From Phocaeicola coprophilus DSM 18228 = JCM 13818 (lineage in GTDB: Bacteria; Bacteroidota; Bacteroidia; Bacteroidales; Bacteroidaceae): DNA of 51,766 nt. Every line of letters begins with the position of its first letter. Positions within the stretch are counted from its first letter, which is position 1. The DNA is taken from the NCBI RefSeq assembly GCF_000157915.1, contig NZ_EQ973651.1, positions 14,685 through 66,450 on the forward strand. The letters run 5' to 3'. Made by a program: the position numbers and the translations under genes. The notes beneath the pieces were generated by a model, which saw only the letters and a program-made list of their open reading frames with translations, was not told the DNA's origin and did no database searches. This document shows, one piece after another, positions 29,733-39,954 of the stretch.

Positions 29733-31166
29733 ATGAAAGGTAAATGGATTATTCTGGGCTTCATGCTGTATGGAGCCTGTGTACAGGCAAAAATCGTTGA
29801 TTCTCAGTTTTGTTTTGCTGGGAAAGTGATAGATAAAAATGGTCGGGGAGTAGCCGGTGTCGTAGTGAACAACGGTATTAGTTTTACAACAACGGATGCA
29901 CAGGGAACGTGGGCGTTGCATTCAGATACGACCAGAAGCAAGTTCGTTAGCATTTCTACTCCGGCAGGATATGTCTTGCCTCAGAATGACGGACTGGCCG
30001 ATGGCTTTTATGTTCCGGTGCGTGTCCTGGCTTTGGCCGGTGGAAAACATGATTTTGTATTGGAGAAGCGGACTGAAACTGACGATCGTTTCCATTACAT
30101 AGCCGTGTCTGATCCTCAGGTGCGCAATGAACGCGATTTCAAGCGCTGGTGCCAGGAAACGGTGCCCGATATGGTGGAAGTCATTGACTCGTTGAAGCAG
30201 TCGCATGAAGTTGTCGGAATGACACTGGGCGACCTGGTATGGGACAACATGCCTTTGTTTGATAATTACAAAGCTTCGCTGAAAAATACGGGAGCCACAT
30301 TCTTCCAGTGTATCGGTAATCACGATTTTGACAGACAGTATCAGGGGCTTCACAATATGGAACTGGCTTCACCGGTATATGGTGAAATGGTCTACGAAAG
30401 TCATTTCGGTCCCACTGACTATTCTTTCAACATCGGCAAGGCACATATTGTCACGATGAAGAACATCAACTATGTAGGTGGAAAATCTTATCTGACCAGC
30501 CTGACCGGGCAGCAGCTGGATTGGCTGAAGAAGGATTTGAGCTATTTGCCTGAAGGCAGTCTGGTAATCCTGAACATGCATGCACCTTCATGGAACCGTA
30601 TTTCTCCCGATGGCAACATCCGGAACGCCGCCCAGCTGAAGGAGGTTCTGAAAAACTATAATGTACATGTGTTCAGCGGACACACTCATTTCTTCCAGAA
30701 CAATGAAGTTTCTCCTGTGCTGTATGAACACAACATCGGTGCGGCCTGTGGCGGCTGGTGGACGGGCTGGGTCAATCAGTGTGGTGCGCCCAACGGATAT
30801 ATGGTGGTGGATGTTGACGGAAATGATTTGAAGTGGCATTACAAGGGAACCCGCCGTGACTTTTCTTATCAGTTCCGCATCTATAACAAAGGAGAGTTCA
30901 AAAGCCAGAGCAGTTTTGTGGTTGCCAATGTCTGGGACTGGGACAGTGCCTGCAAAGTCGTGTGGTTTCAGGACGGAAAACCGATGGGAGAAATGGAACA
31001 GTTCGTTGATTCCGATGAAGAGCGTGCTTCGGAACTGAAGAACCGTGCCTCGGCAGAAAAGACAGGCCATCTGTTCCGTGCCATGCCTGCCGACGGAAGC
31101 AAGGAAATCCGGGTAGAATTTACCAATCGTTTCGGAGAGGTATATACGAAGAGTATTCGTCTCTGA
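29733..31166 (+). CDS. Secreted calcineurin-like phosphoesterase
   Basis: 477 aa from the ATG at 29733, chosen because a signal peptide begins there (WIILGFMLYGACVQA); an in-frame start at 29706 would add nine polar residues before it. Order: N-terminal beta-sandwich (about 26-112, CFAGKVIDKNGRGVAGVVVNNG), metallophosphoesterase core (about 120-330) with D127-P-Q129, GD at 166-167, GNHD at 195-198, H283 and GHTH at 316-319, then a C-terminal beta domain (about 370-477). Motif I is DxQ, a known variant. It is a shorter relative of the phosphoesterase at 3862-6357, without the propeller. It lies between gdpd and susC in one operon, so it may remove phosphate from the same ligand. Confidence 0.9.
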   Translation: MKGKWIILGFMLYGACVQAKIVDSQFCFAGKVIDKNGRGVAGVVVNNGISFTTTDAQGTWALHSDTTRSKFVSISTPAGYVLPQNDGLADGFYVPVRVLALAGGKHDFVLEKRTETDDRFHYIAVSDPQVRNERDFKRWCQETVPDMVEVIDSLKQSHEVVGMTLGDLVWDNMPLFDNYKASLKNTGATFFQCIGNHDFDRQYQGLHNMELASPVYGEMVYESHFGPTDYSFNIGKAHIVTMKNINYVGGKSYLTSLTGQQLDWLKKDLSYLPEGSLVILNMHAPSWNRISPDGNIRNAAQLKEVLKNYNVHVFSGHTHFFQNNEVSPVLYEHNIGAACGGWWTGWVNQCGAPNGYMVVDVDGNDLKWHYKGTRRDFSYQFRIYNKGEFKSQSSFVVANVWDWDSACKVVWFQDGKPMGEMEQFVDSDEERASELKNRASAEKTGHLFRAMPADGSKEIRVEFTNRFGEVYTKSIRL

Positions 31167-31221
31167 GCCCGAATGAAATCAAGGCGATATGAATATAAAC
31201 AATCCATAAATTAATAAAGTG

Positions 31222-34200
31222 ATGAATATATTGAAATCTGTAGTTTTATTCCTGATACTCCTGTTGGCTGGAAGCAGTATGGTGCTTTCGGCACAGAACA
31301 GAAGCATATCGGGAAAAGTGTTCGATACAAATGAGGAGCCTCTTATCGGGGTGACAGTAACCATTGAGAACACTACCATTGGTGCGATAACTGATATTGA
31401 CGGTGCCTTTACACTTCAAGTGCCCGAAGGGAAGGTAGTTCTGAATGTGTCGTATGTGGGTTTTGTCCCGCAGAAGGTGACGGTTGCTTCCGGACAGTCC
31501 AATGTGACCGTACGTCTGAGCGAAGATGCGGTCTTGCTGAACGAGGTAGTGGTTGTCGGTTATGGTAAACAGAAGAAGGTGAATCTGACCGGAGCTGTTG
31601 CTTCCGTAGGTGGTGAAGAACTGGAAAACCGTGTCACAAAATCGTTGAGCAGTATGTTGCAGGGTACAGTAGCCGGCTTGAATGTAACGACCTCTTCGGG
31701 TGTGCCGGGCAGTTCCGCTTCCATCAATGTGCGCGGTATCACTTCCATCCATGAATCGGAACCGCTGGTACTGATTGACGGTGCCGTGGGAGATATCGAC
31801 CGAGTCAATCCCAATGATGTGGAATCCATTTCCGTTATCAAGGATGCATCTGCCGCTGCCATTTACGGTGCACGTGCTGCATTCGGTGTGATTCTTGTGA
31901 CAACCAAGTCGGGAGCTGCCAAAGGCGGCAAGGCAACTGTACGTTACAGCGGCCGTTTCGGATGGCAGGCACCTACCACTTCCACTGATTATGAAACAAC
32001 CGGTTACTGGTCAGTATATACCATCAATCAGTTCTGGCAAGCCAATTCGGGTACGCTTTATGTGGATTATACCGATCAGGATATGCAGGAACTGTGGAAC
32101 CGTGTGAACGACAAGACTGAACATCCGGATCGTCCCTGGGTGGTGGAAGACGTGAGAAACGGACGTAACCAGTGGGTTTACTACGGAAACTATGACTGGT
32201 GGCATAGCCTGTATCGTGACAACCGTCCGATGCAGCAGCACAATGTGTCCATCAGCGGAGGCAAGGATGATGTAAAATATTTCGTTTCGGGATCCTACGA
32301 CAAACAGACAGGTATCCTGCGTGAGAATCCGGATATATACCGGAAATACAATCTGCGTTCGAAAATCGATTTCCGTATCAATGAATGGCTGACCATGTCG
32401 AACAATACTTCGTTCTACAGCTCACAATACAGCTATCTGGGTGACGGTGACGTTGAAAATACACTGGCCTACAGTGCCCGTCATGCACTGGCTTGTTTCC
32501 CGCAGAAGAATCCTGACGGATCCTGGCTCTACAGTACACCTTATCTGAACTACAAGGTGGCCAACGGACGCCATATCCTTCTGGGTGAGAATTCACACCG
32601 CAATGTGGAACGCAGTACGGACTTCACCAATACCACCCGTCTGGTGTATGCTCCGATCAGGGAGCTGAGCTTCACCGGAGACTTTACTTATCGCCAGTAC
32701 CAGTCGCGCAATACCAGCCGTTCAAACGTGATGTATTACCGGGAGTATCCGGATGGTGAACTGTTGTCGTATGCAACCGGAGCCGGAGCTAATCGTCTGG
32801 ATGAGGCTGTCAATACGAACCAGTATTACTCTACCAACATTTTCGGAACCTACGATGACACCTTCAACCAGGCTCATCACCTGTCGGTTGTAGGCGGTAT
32901 GAACTATGAAGCATGGAAGAACAAGAATATTTCGGCATACGGTGAAAACCTTGTTTCTACTGATCTCGACGACCTGGATCTGGTGGGACAGAATGCGGAA
33001 GGTGCTACGATCACCGGAGTAGGCGGAGGACAGAATGAATATGCCCTGCTGGGTATTTTCGGACGTATCAATTATGATTATAAGAGCCGTTACCTGTTTG
33101 AGGTGAGCGGACGTTATGACGGAACTTCCCGTTTCGCTTCTGGAAGCCGCTGGGGATTCTTCCCTTCAGCTTCGGCCGGATGGCGTATCTCCGAAGAATC
33201 TTTCTTCCAGCCTGTACGCCAGTGGATAGACAATCTGAAAGTCAGAGGATCTTTCGGTAGTCTGGGCAATCAGAACATCTCTTCTTATTATTCTTTTGCC
33301 CGCCTGATTTCCATCTCCAGTCTGGGATATACTTTCGGGGAAGGAAGTGTGCTGCCCAAGTATTCTTCACTGAGCGCACCCATCGCTTCGGGAATAACCT
33401 GGGAGACTGCACAGCAGTGGGACTTCGGATTCGACCTGACCATGCTGGGCAACCGTCTGAACCTGACGGTGGACGGTTATATCCGCGATACGAAGGACAT
33501 GCTTACCGATGGTGTGGATCTGCCCGGAGTGTATGGTGCCGACCTGCCCGATATGAATGCAGCCGACTTGCGTACGAAAGGTTATGAAATCACCCTGAAC
33601 TGGCGTGACCGCCTGACACTGGGAAACAAGCCTTTTGAATACAGTGTCGGACTTAACCTGAGTGACTACAAGAGTGTGATTACGAAATACGACAACGAGA
33701 ACAAGACATTTGCCAAAGATTATTATGAAGGAATGGAAATCGGTGAGATCTGGGGATATGTGACAGACGGACTGTTCCAGACCGACGAAGAGGCAAAGGC
33801 ATACGCTGAAAAAGTTGACTTGAGTTATGTACTCAAGGGACAGACCGGCGGATGGCAGGCCGGCGACGTGAAATTCGTCGATCTCGACGGTGACGGCAAG
33901 ATAGGCATCGGAAGCAACAATGTCGACAACCCCGGCGACCGGAAGATCCTCGGCAATTCTCTGCCTTCCTTCTCTTACGGTATTTCAGCCAGTGCGCAGT
34001 GGAACGGTTTTGATGTTTCCGCCTTCTTCCAGGGAACAGGCAATCACTACTGGTATCCTGCCGGACAGTCAATGCCTTTCTGGGGCCCGTACTCTTATCC
34101 GTATCTGTCGTTCCTGCAGAAGGACTTCCTGGCCGATGTATGGACTGCTGAAAATACGGATGCCTATTTCCCCCGTGCGATGGCTTACTCTGCCAGCGGT

Positions 34201-34485
34201 GGGGTGCTGAGCAACGTGAACGACCGTTATTTGCAGAACCTGCGTTATCTGCGCTTCAAGAACCTGACAGTCGGCTATACACTCCCTCAGTCATGGACCG
34301 GAAAAGCCAGAATCGAATCTGTGCGCATTTACTTTACCGGTGAAAACCTCTGTTACTGGTCGCCGCTGAAGAAACATTCCAGATATGTAGATCCCGAAGC
34401 GGCTATTGACAGAAGCGATGCATATAACAATGCTTATTATCCGTGGCAGAAATCATTCCTGTTCGGTATTGACGTTACTTTCTAA
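31222..34485 (+). CDS. SusC-like TonB-dependent receptor
   Basis: Outer-membrane importer of 1087 aa from ATG at 31222; a GTG one codon earlier is possible but less likely. Signal peptide about 1-24 (SMVLSAQ), CarboxypepD_reg-like domain (about 28-104, ISGKVFDTNEEPLIGVTV), TonB-box-like NEVVVVGYG, plug (about 118-232), barrel ending FLFGIDVTF. There is no STN domain, so control does not run through a FecR protein and must come from another regulator outside the window. The frame is intact. It is co-transcribed with two phosphoesterases upstream (55-bp gap) and susD downstream (24-bp gap). Confidence 0.94.
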   Translation: MNILKSVVLFLILLLAGSSMVLSAQNRSISGKVFDTNEEPLIGVTVTIENTTIGAITDIDGAFTLQVPEGKVVLNVSYVGFVPQKVTVASGQSNVTVRLSEDAVLLNEVVVVGYGKQKKVNLTGAVASVGGEELENRVTKSLSSMLQGTVAGLNVTTSSGVPGSSASINVRGITSIHESEPLVLIDGAVGDIDRVNPNDVESISVIKDASAAAIYGARAAFGVILVTTKSGAAKGGKATVRYSGRFGWQAPTTSTDYETTGYWSVYTINQFWQANSGTLYVDYTDQDMQELWNRVNDKTEHPDRPWVVEDVRNGRNQWVYYGNYDWWHSLYRDNRPMQQHNVSISGGKDDVKYFVSGSYDKQTGILRENPDIYRKYNLRSKIDFRINEWLTMSNNTSFYSSQYSYLGDGDVENTLAYSARHALACFPQKNPDGSWLYSTPYLNYKVANGRHILLGENSHRNVERSTDFTNTTRLVYAPIRELSFTGDFTYRQYQSRNTSRSNVMYYREYPDGELLSYATGAGANRLDEAVNTNQYYSTNIFGTYDDTFNQAHHLSVVGGMNYEAWKNKNISAYGENLVSTDLDDLDLVGQNAEGATITGVGGGQNEYALLGIFGRINYDYKSRYLFEVSGRYDGTSRFASGSRWGFFPSASAGWRISEESFFQPVRQWIDNLKVRGSFGSLGNQNISSYYSFARLISISSLGYTFGEGSVLPKYSSLSAPIASGITWETAQQWDFGFDLTMLGNRLNLTVDGYIRDTKDMLTDGVDLPGVYGADLPDMNAADLRTKGYEITLNWRDRLTLGNKPFEYSVGLNLSDYKSVITKYDNENKTFAKDYYEGMEIGEIWGYVTDGLFQTDEEAKAYAEKVDLSYVLKGQTGGWQAGDVKFVDLDGDGKIGIGSNNVDNPGDRKILGNSLPSFSYGISASAQWNGFDVSAFFQGTGNHYWYPAGQSMPFWGPYSYPYLSFLQKDFLADVWTAENTDAYFPRAMAYSASGGVLSNVNDRYLQNLRYLRFKNLTVGYTLPQSWTGKARIESVRIYFTGENLCYWSPLKKHSRYVDPEAAIDRSDAYNNAYYPWQKSFLFGIDVTF

Positions 34486-34509
34486 TGACTTAAACTAACA
34501 GAACATAAT

Positions 34510-36306
34510 ATGAAAAAAAATATTTTATTGGCTTTTACGTTGATGGCTGCTCTTTCATCCTGTAATGACTGGCTTGACAAGACCCCGCTGAGCGATATCA
34601 CGGAAGAAAACTATTTCAGGACTGAAACAGATCTCCAGCTTTTCAGCAACAACTTTTACAACACGATTCTCGACAAGTCACCCTACGACCAGCAGAGTGA
34701 TGTATATGTACAGCAGGAGCTGTCGGATGAACTGCTGGGAGGATCCAACCGCATCGTTCCCGCCAGTGGAGGAGGATGGACCTGGACTGCACTGCGCAAT
34801 GTCAATACCCTGCTGGGAAACATTGATAAGTGTGAGGATGAAGAGGCTGCGGTCAAGTATTCCGCATTGGCCCGCTTCTTCCGTGCCTACTTCTATTTCG
34901 ACAAGGTAAAACGCTTCGGAGATGTACCCTGGTATGACAAGGAACTCTTCTCTTCCGATGAGGAACTCTATAAGGCACGCGATTCCCGTGAACTGGTGAT
35001 GACCAATATGCTGGCCGACATTGATTACGCCATTGAGAACTTGCCTGCCAAAGAAGAAGAAACCAGCAGTCCTTTCCGTGTGAACCGCTGGGCAGCCCTG
35101 GCTCTGAAGGCCCGCTTCTGTCTGTATGAAGGAACCTATCGCAAATACCACAATGTATCACTGGACGGACACGATTACGCCTACTATCTGGAACAGGCTG
35201 TGAAGGCTGCTGAGGAACTGATCAATGGCGGTAAGTATCATCTGTATTCCACCGGTAATCCCGAAGAAGACTATCTGATGTTGTTTGCCGCAGAAGATGC
35301 CAATCCCGATGAGTATATCCTGGCTATCAAATTCGATTATGGTATGAGTCTTTACCACAATGCTACGGCACATACTCTGGTTCCGACACAGGGACGTCCG
35401 GGACTGCCCCGCAAACTGATCAATGCCTACCTGATGAAAGACGGAACACCGTTTACCGACCGTGCAGGATGGGAGAAAATGCCTTTCACCGAAGAAGTGA
35501 AAGATCGCGATCCGCGTCTGGCTCAGACTGTCCGTACTCCGGGGTATCACCGTATCGGCCAGACTGAAATTCTGGCTCCTGACTTGTCGGTCAGCGTAAC
35601 CGGTTACCAGCCTGTCAAGTTTGTACAGGATCCGACTGCTTCTGGCGGACAGGTAGACCGTAACGACCGTTCTACTTGCGACCTTCCGGTTTTCCGCTAT
35701 GCTGAAGTCCTGTTGAATTATGCGGAAGCTAAGGCTGAACTTGGCACATTGACACAGGCTGATCTTGACAAGACCGTTAATGTGATCCGTGACCGTGTGG
35801 CAATGCCGCATCTGGATATGGCCGCTGCCAACGCTAATCCGGACAGTTACCTTTCTTCAGCTGAATATGGATATACCAACGTGACCGGAAGCAATCAGGG
35901 AGTGATTCTCGAAATCCGTCGGGAACGTGCCATTGAACTCACTCAGGAGGGATTCCGTTTCGATGACCTGGTGCGCTGGAAAGCAGGCTCCTGCGTGAAT
36001 CAGTCCATTACCGGTATGTATTTCCCCGGTGCAGGTGAATACGATCTTTCCGGTGACGGCGTGACGGATGTCGTTCTCTATACCGGCGATACCAAACCTG
36101 ATAAAAAGGATGCACAGGTGTACAAGATCGGATCTGACATCGTGCTGACCGAAGGAGAAAGCGGATATGTTGATTATCACCATAACATTTCGCGTACTGC
36201 CTTTAATGAGGAACGCGACTATCTCTATCCGATTCCTATCAATGAACGTTCGCTGAACCCGAATCTGACACAGAATCCGGGATGGAATGACGGACTTTCT
36301 TTCTGA
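34510..36306 (+). CDS. SusD/RagB-like surface lipoprotein
   Basis: 598 aa with lipobox LSSC (C18) and the standard start NDWLDKTPLSDITEENYF. Family features include the FFRAYFYFDKVKRFGDVPWYD segment, LNYAEAKAELGTL, and RRERAIELTQEGFRFDDLVRWKAG near the C-terminus. It follows its SusC after 24 bp and closes the operon before a terminator. It should bind the ligand at the cell surface and hand it to SusC. Its sequence is clearly different from the SusD at 6461-8263, so the two pairs likely take different ligands. Confidence 0.94.
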   Translation: MKKNILLAFTLMAALSSCNDWLDKTPLSDITEENYFRTETDLQLFSNNFYNTILDKSPYDQQSDVYVQQELSDELLGGSNRIVPASGGGWTWTALRNVNTLLGNIDKCEDEEAAVKYSALARFFRAYFYFDKVKRFGDVPWYDKELFSSDEELYKARDSRELVMTNMLADIDYAIENLPAKEEETSSPFRVNRWAALALKARFCLYEGTYRKYHNVSLDGHDYAYYLEQAVKAAEELINGGKYHLYSTGNPEEDYLMLFAAEDANPDEYILAIKFDYGMSLYHNATAHTLVPTQGRPGLPRKLINAYLMKDGTPFTDRAGWEKMPFTEEVKDRDPRLAQTVRTPGYHRIGQTEILAPDLSVSVTGYQPVKFVQDPTASGGQVDRNDRSTCDLPVFRYAEVLLNYAEAKAELGTLTQADLDKTVNVIRDRVAMPHLDMAAANANPDSYLSSAEYGYTNVTGSNQGVILEIRRERAIELTQEGFRFDDLVRWKAGSCVNQSITGMYFPGAGEYDLSGDGVTDVVLYTGDTKPDKKDAQVYKIGSDIVLTEGESGYVDYHHNISRTAFNEERDYLYPIPINERSLNPNLTQNPGWNDGLSF

Positions 36307-36331
36307 TTGAAAGCATAGCCATGAATAAACC

Positions 36332-36371
36332 AACAGGGACAGTCTCACATATACGGCTGTTCCTGTTTTTT
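36332..36371 (+). terminator. Terminator of the second SusCD operon
   Basis: 11-bp stem AACAGGGACAG/CTGTTCCTGTT (36332-36342 with 36357-36367) with one G-T pair, followed by a run of T. Confidence 0.85.
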
Positions 36372-36397
36372 GTACCTTTATTTTTCCACCTGATTCC

Positions 36398-36428
36398 TTT
36401 GCAAAAAAGACGGGATGGGTTATCTTTG
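36398..36428 (+). promoter_or_regulatory. Consensus Bacteroidota promoter of the fucosidase gene
   Basis: TTTG at 36398-36401, exactly 19 bp, and TATCTTTG at 36421-36428. Both elements are perfect, the best promoter in the window. Transcription would start near 36435, so the fucosidase gene is not part of the SusCD operon. Confidence 0.88.
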
Positions 36429-36483
36429 TGTCCGGATCGTCCCGGTGACGGTTCTTTTGTGTTCATCTTAACAGAAAATACTT

Positions 36484-38643
36484 ATGAAACATGTGTGGAA
36501 ACCAACCCGTTCCCTGCTGGCTGTACTGACAGCCTGCGCTTCTCTTTCCGCTCTGACCGCTTCCGGACAGACAGTTCCTCCACCTGCTCCCTACGGGGCA
36601 CTTCCTTCACAGGGCCAGTTGCAGTGGCATGAGATGGAGATGTATAACATGATTGAGTTCAATCAGATCAATTACCTTGATAAAGACTGGGGCTGGGGCG
36701 ACGAGTCTCCCGAGATCGTCAATCCCGTAAACTTCAATGCCGAAGAGATCGTGCTCCGTGCCAAGAAAGCCGGATCGAAGGGATTCCTCATCAATGCGAA
36801 ACACCACGGAGGCTTCTGTATGTGGCCTTCCCGCACGACCGACTACAATATCTCCCGTTCTCCCTGGCGCAACGGAAAAGGCGACTGGGTAGGCGAGTGG
36901 GAGGCAGCCTGCCGCAAGCACGGGCTGAAGTTCGGGGTTTACCTTTCTCCCTGGGACCGCAATACGGCCAAGTTCGGTACTCCCGAATACCTGGATATGT
37001 TCAAGGCACAGCTCCGGGAACTGCTCACCCAGTACGGCGATCTCTTTATCATCTGGTTCGACGGTGCTCCGGGTGAGGGTGGCGACGGATATTATGGCGG
37101 TGCCAATGAATACCGCGGAGGCTTCCTCGACTACTACGACTGGGAAAACATCTATGCTCTCTGCCGCGAACTGCAGCCCAATGCCGTGATCTTCGGCGAT
37201 CCGGGACCCGACGTGCGCTGGGTGGGCAATGAGAAAGGATATGCCGGCGAGACCTGCTGGGCTACCCTGTTTGCTCCCGGTGAGAAATGGAACGGACGGC
37301 CGATCCCTTCCGGTGCGCCCGAACACATCAAACGCATCAACGAAGGAAACCGCAACGGCCAGTACTGGATTCCTGCCGAAGCTGACTTCTCCCTGCGCCG
37401 GCGCTTCACCTGGCACGCTTCCGACAGCCTGACCGTCAAGACTCCCCAGAAACTGTTCGACATCTATATCAACAGTGTCGGACGCGGACAGGGATGGGAT
37501 CTGAACCTCCCGATCAATCCGCTGGGGGAACAGGATGAGCCCGACAAGCTTGCCCTGGAAGAGTTCGGACGCTACCTGGAAGCTACGTTCCGCGATGACC
37601 TGACCAGGGGAGCCACGCTGCATGCTTCCAATGTGCGGGGTGGGGATGAGGCACATTACGGCACTGCCCTTCTGACCGACGGAGACCGCTATTCCTACTG
37701 GGCCACCGACGACAAGGTAACCTCAGCCGAACTGGTTCTTGATTTTCCCCGTACGGAAACATTCAATATCATCAAACTGCGCGAAAACATCAAGCTGGGC
37801 CAGCGCATTGACTCGGTGAAAGTCGATATGAAGGTCGGCGGAACCTGGAAAGAAATTGCCGGAGCCACCAGCATCGGTGCCTGCCGTCTGATCCGTCTGA
37901 AAAACTATGTGGAGACTTCCTCTCTGCGCATCCGCTTCTATGCACCGGTTGCCCTGGCTGTCAGTGAAGTGGGATGCTACAAGGAACCCGACGGAGCCGT
38001 TGCTCCCGTGATCAGCCGCACCAAGGCGGGCGAAGTGTCTCTTCAGGTGGAACGTCCGGTCTACCAGCTTCGCTACACGACCGACGGTTCCGTGCCTTCG
38101 GTTTCCTCTCCGCTTTATACCGGACCGTTTACCTTTGCCCGGGAAGGAGCTGTCCGTGCCGTAGCCTTCGACAAGGACGGCCGGAAAGGTGAGGAAGCTG
38201 TCCGTACCTTCGATGCCTGCAAGCGCAACTGGCGCATCCTGACCGCCGACGGGCAGCCTTATGCCGCAGCCGGGGCCCTGGTGGATGATGACGACCAGAC
38301 CTTCTGGCGCTCCCCTTCTCAGGACAAGGATGCTGCTTTCCGTCCGCAGAGTCTGGTGATCGACCTGGGCGAAACACAGGAAGTCAAAGGATTCTCCTAT
38401 ACGCCCCGTCAGGACAACAGCAGCGAGGGGGTAATCGACCGCCTTGCTCTCATGGCCAGCGAGGACGGCAAAAACTGGACACCGGTATACGAAGACTTTA
38501 TTCCCAACATCCGTCAGGCACCGGTCTACCGTTCCTTCCGACTGAAGACTCCCGTGTCCTGTCGCTATCTCAAGCTGACAGCCCTGCGCGTGCTGGAAGG
38601 CAATTACGCTACGGGAGCCGAGTTCGGCATCCTGCTGAAGTGA
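36484..38643 (+). CDS. GH29 alpha-L-fucosidase with C-terminal accessory domains
   Basis: 719 aa with a signal peptide (about 1-29, TASGQ). The GH29 barrel (about 40-345) has AKHHGGFCMWPS (about 105-116) and the nucleophile in IIWFDGAPG (D193). After it come a discoidin-like (F5/8 type C) domain (about 365-495), a small CHB_HEX-type beta domain (about 505-575, RYTTDGSVPSVSSPLYTGPF) and a second discoidin-like domain (about 585-718). It hydrolyses alpha-linked fucose, as on mucin O-glycans, milk or blood-group structures; linkage preference is not readable. It has its own consensus promoter. The next gene, mnmA, converges on it with only 2 bp between the stop codons. Confidence 0.93.
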   Translation: MKHVWKPTRSLLAVLTACASLSALTASGQTVPPPAPYGALPSQGQLQWHEMEMYNMIEFNQINYLDKDWGWGDESPEIVNPVNFNAEEIVLRAKKAGSKGFLINAKHHGGFCMWPSRTTDYNISRSPWRNGKGDWVGEWEAACRKHGLKFGVYLSPWDRNTAKFGTPEYLDMFKAQLRELLTQYGDLFIIWFDGAPGEGGDGYYGGANEYRGGFLDYYDWENIYALCRELQPNAVIFGDPGPDVRWVGNEKGYAGETCWATLFAPGEKWNGRPIPSGAPEHIKRINEGNRNGQYWIPAEADFSLRRRFTWHASDSLTVKTPQKLFDIYINSVGRGQGWDLNLPINPLGEQDEPDKLALEEFGRYLEATFRDDLTRGATLHASNVRGGDEAHYGTALLTDGDRYSYWATDDKVTSAELVLDFPRTETFNIIKLRENIKLGQRIDSVKVDMKVGGTWKEIAGATSIGACRLIRLKNYVETSSLRIRFYAPVALAVSEVGCYKEPDGAVAPVISRTKAGEVSLQVERPVYQLRYTTDGSVPSVSSPLYTGPFTFAREGAVRAVAFDKDGRKGEEAVRTFDACKRNWRILTADGQPYAAAGALVDDDDQTFWRSPSQDKDAAFRPQSLVIDLGETQEVKGFSYTPRQDNSSEGVIDRLALMASEDGKNWTPVYEDFIPNIRQAPVYRSFRLKTPVSCRYLKLTALRVLEGNYATGAEFGILLK

Positions 38644-38645
38644 AT

Positions 38646-39716
38646 TTATCCGGGACACCGGCGGATTTCCCCGCTTCCGATGCAGAGCCGTGCCTCCCGG
38701 TCGTAGATCACACCGAACTGACCCGGTGCGATTCCCTGGATCAGGTGCGGACTCTCCACCTCATAACCGGTTCCTGCCGGTCGGATCACCCCCGGCAGGA
38801 ACTGGTCCGTATGGCGGATCTTGAAGCAGATCTCCTGTTCCCCGGCTTCCGGCCAGGGATTTTCCGTAATGAAATGAAAGTCCGTCAGCCGGAACTTCCG
38901 CCCGTACTGATGCACCGTGTCATATCCCCGCGATACGAACAGCAGGTTCTTCTCCGGGTCCTTGTCTACCACGAACCACGGACCTCCGCTCAGTCCCAGT
39001 CCTTTCCGCTGTCCGATGGTGTGAAACCAGAATCCCTTGTGCGTACCGATCTCCCGGCCGCTTTCCAGTTCCACGATTGCCCCCGGCCGTTCGCCCAGGA
39101 AACGCCGGATAAAGTCGTTGTAGTTGATTTTTCCCAGAAAACAGATCCCCTGGCTGTCCTTGCGGCGGGCACTCGGCAGCCGTGCCGCCAGAGCCGTCTC
39201 GCGCACCTCCTGCTTCATCAGTCCCCCCAGCGGAAACAGCAGCCTGGATACCTGCAGGTAGTCAATCTGAGCCAGAAAATCCGTCTGATCCTTCACCGGA
39301 TCTTTGGCCGTTGCCAGCCACACCTTCCCTTCGCGTTCGCAGGTCGACGCATAGTGCCCCGTCGCAATCCGGTCGTACGCATGTCCCGCCTTTTCCTCGA
39401 AACATCCGAACTTGATCAGCTTGTTGCACATCACGTCCGGGTTGGGCGTGAAGCCCTGTCTCACCTTGTCGATGGTGTAAGCCACCACCCGGTCCCAGTA
39501 CTCCTGCTGGAGATCCACCACCTCCAGCTTCAGGCCATACTTGCGGGCCGTTGCCGTCGCCAGTTCGATGTCCTCTTCCGCCGTGCAGCTCAGTCCGTCG
39601 TCGGTATCCATGCCGATCCGGATATAAAACAGGTCGGGCTTGTAGCCCTGTTCGCAGAGCAGGTGGACCGCTACGGCACTGTCCACTCCGCCCGAAATCA
39701 ATGCAGCCAGATTCAT
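38646..39716 (-). CDS. mnmA: tRNA-specific 2-thiouridylase
   Basis: Cytoplasmic enzyme of 356 aa that thiolates U34 of Lys, Glu and Gln tRNAs. The PP-loop ATP motif SGGVDSAVA lies right after the start, the catalytic Cys is in NPDVMCNK, the second in SQGICFLGK, and GQRKGLG follows. The ORF could start at 39803, but ATG 39716 is chosen: the extra 29 residues do not match the family, and a promoter (39762-39732) lies inside them, leaving a leader of about 10-15 nt. It is a housekeeping gene sitting between accessory regions. Confidence 0.93.
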   Translation of the reverse strand: MNLAALISGGVDSAVAVHLLCEQGYKPDLFYIRIGMDTDDGLSCTAEEDIELATATARKYGLKLEVVDLQQEYWDRVVAYTIDKVRQGFTPNPDVMCNKLIKFGCFEEKAGHAYDRIATGHYASTCEREGKVWLATAKDPVKDQTDFLAQIDYLQVSRLLFPLGGLMKQEVRETALAARLPSARRKDSQGICFLGKINYNDFIRRFLGERPGAIVELESGREIGTHKGFWFHTIGQRKGLGLSGGPWFVVDKDPEKNLLFVSRGYDTVHQYGRKFRLTDFHFITENPWPEAGEQEICFKIRHTDQFLPGVIRPAGTGYEVESPHLIQGIAPGQFGVIYDREARLCIGSGEIRRCPG

Positions 39717-39731
39717 GAAGTATTTTTGCGG

Positions 39732-39762
39732 CAAAGTTAGCTCCACTTTCCCGAAGGTGAAA
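39732..39762 (-). promoter_or_regulatory. Promoter of mnmA
   Basis: Minus strand: TTTC at 39762-39759 (three of four bases of TTTG), 19-bp spacer, perfect TAACTTTG at 39739-39732. It decides the start codon of mnmA. Confidence 0.75.
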
Positions 39763-39954
39763 TACCCTGTTTGGGGTATTCTCTGCATAGCCGTAGCTTT
39801 CATCGTGCTGGCTTATTTTCTGTAATCATTGATAATATATCTGATTTTACGGGAGTATGTAATAATTTTTTCTGAATGTATTGATTTTTTGATATTTTCT
39901 TTATATATTTAGCCACATAATTCACAAATCCGTAAACTTTTAAACAGATAGGTT

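Noticed and set aside
36321..36632. A 103-codon plus-strand ORF before the fucosidase gene
   Set aside because: It runs across the operon terminator and the consensus fucosidase promoter and overlaps the fucosidase start in another frame.
38640..39740. A 366-codon plus-strand frame over mnmA
   Set aside because: The minus strand encodes a complete MnmA with all motifs and a good promoter; the plus frame is a shadow.
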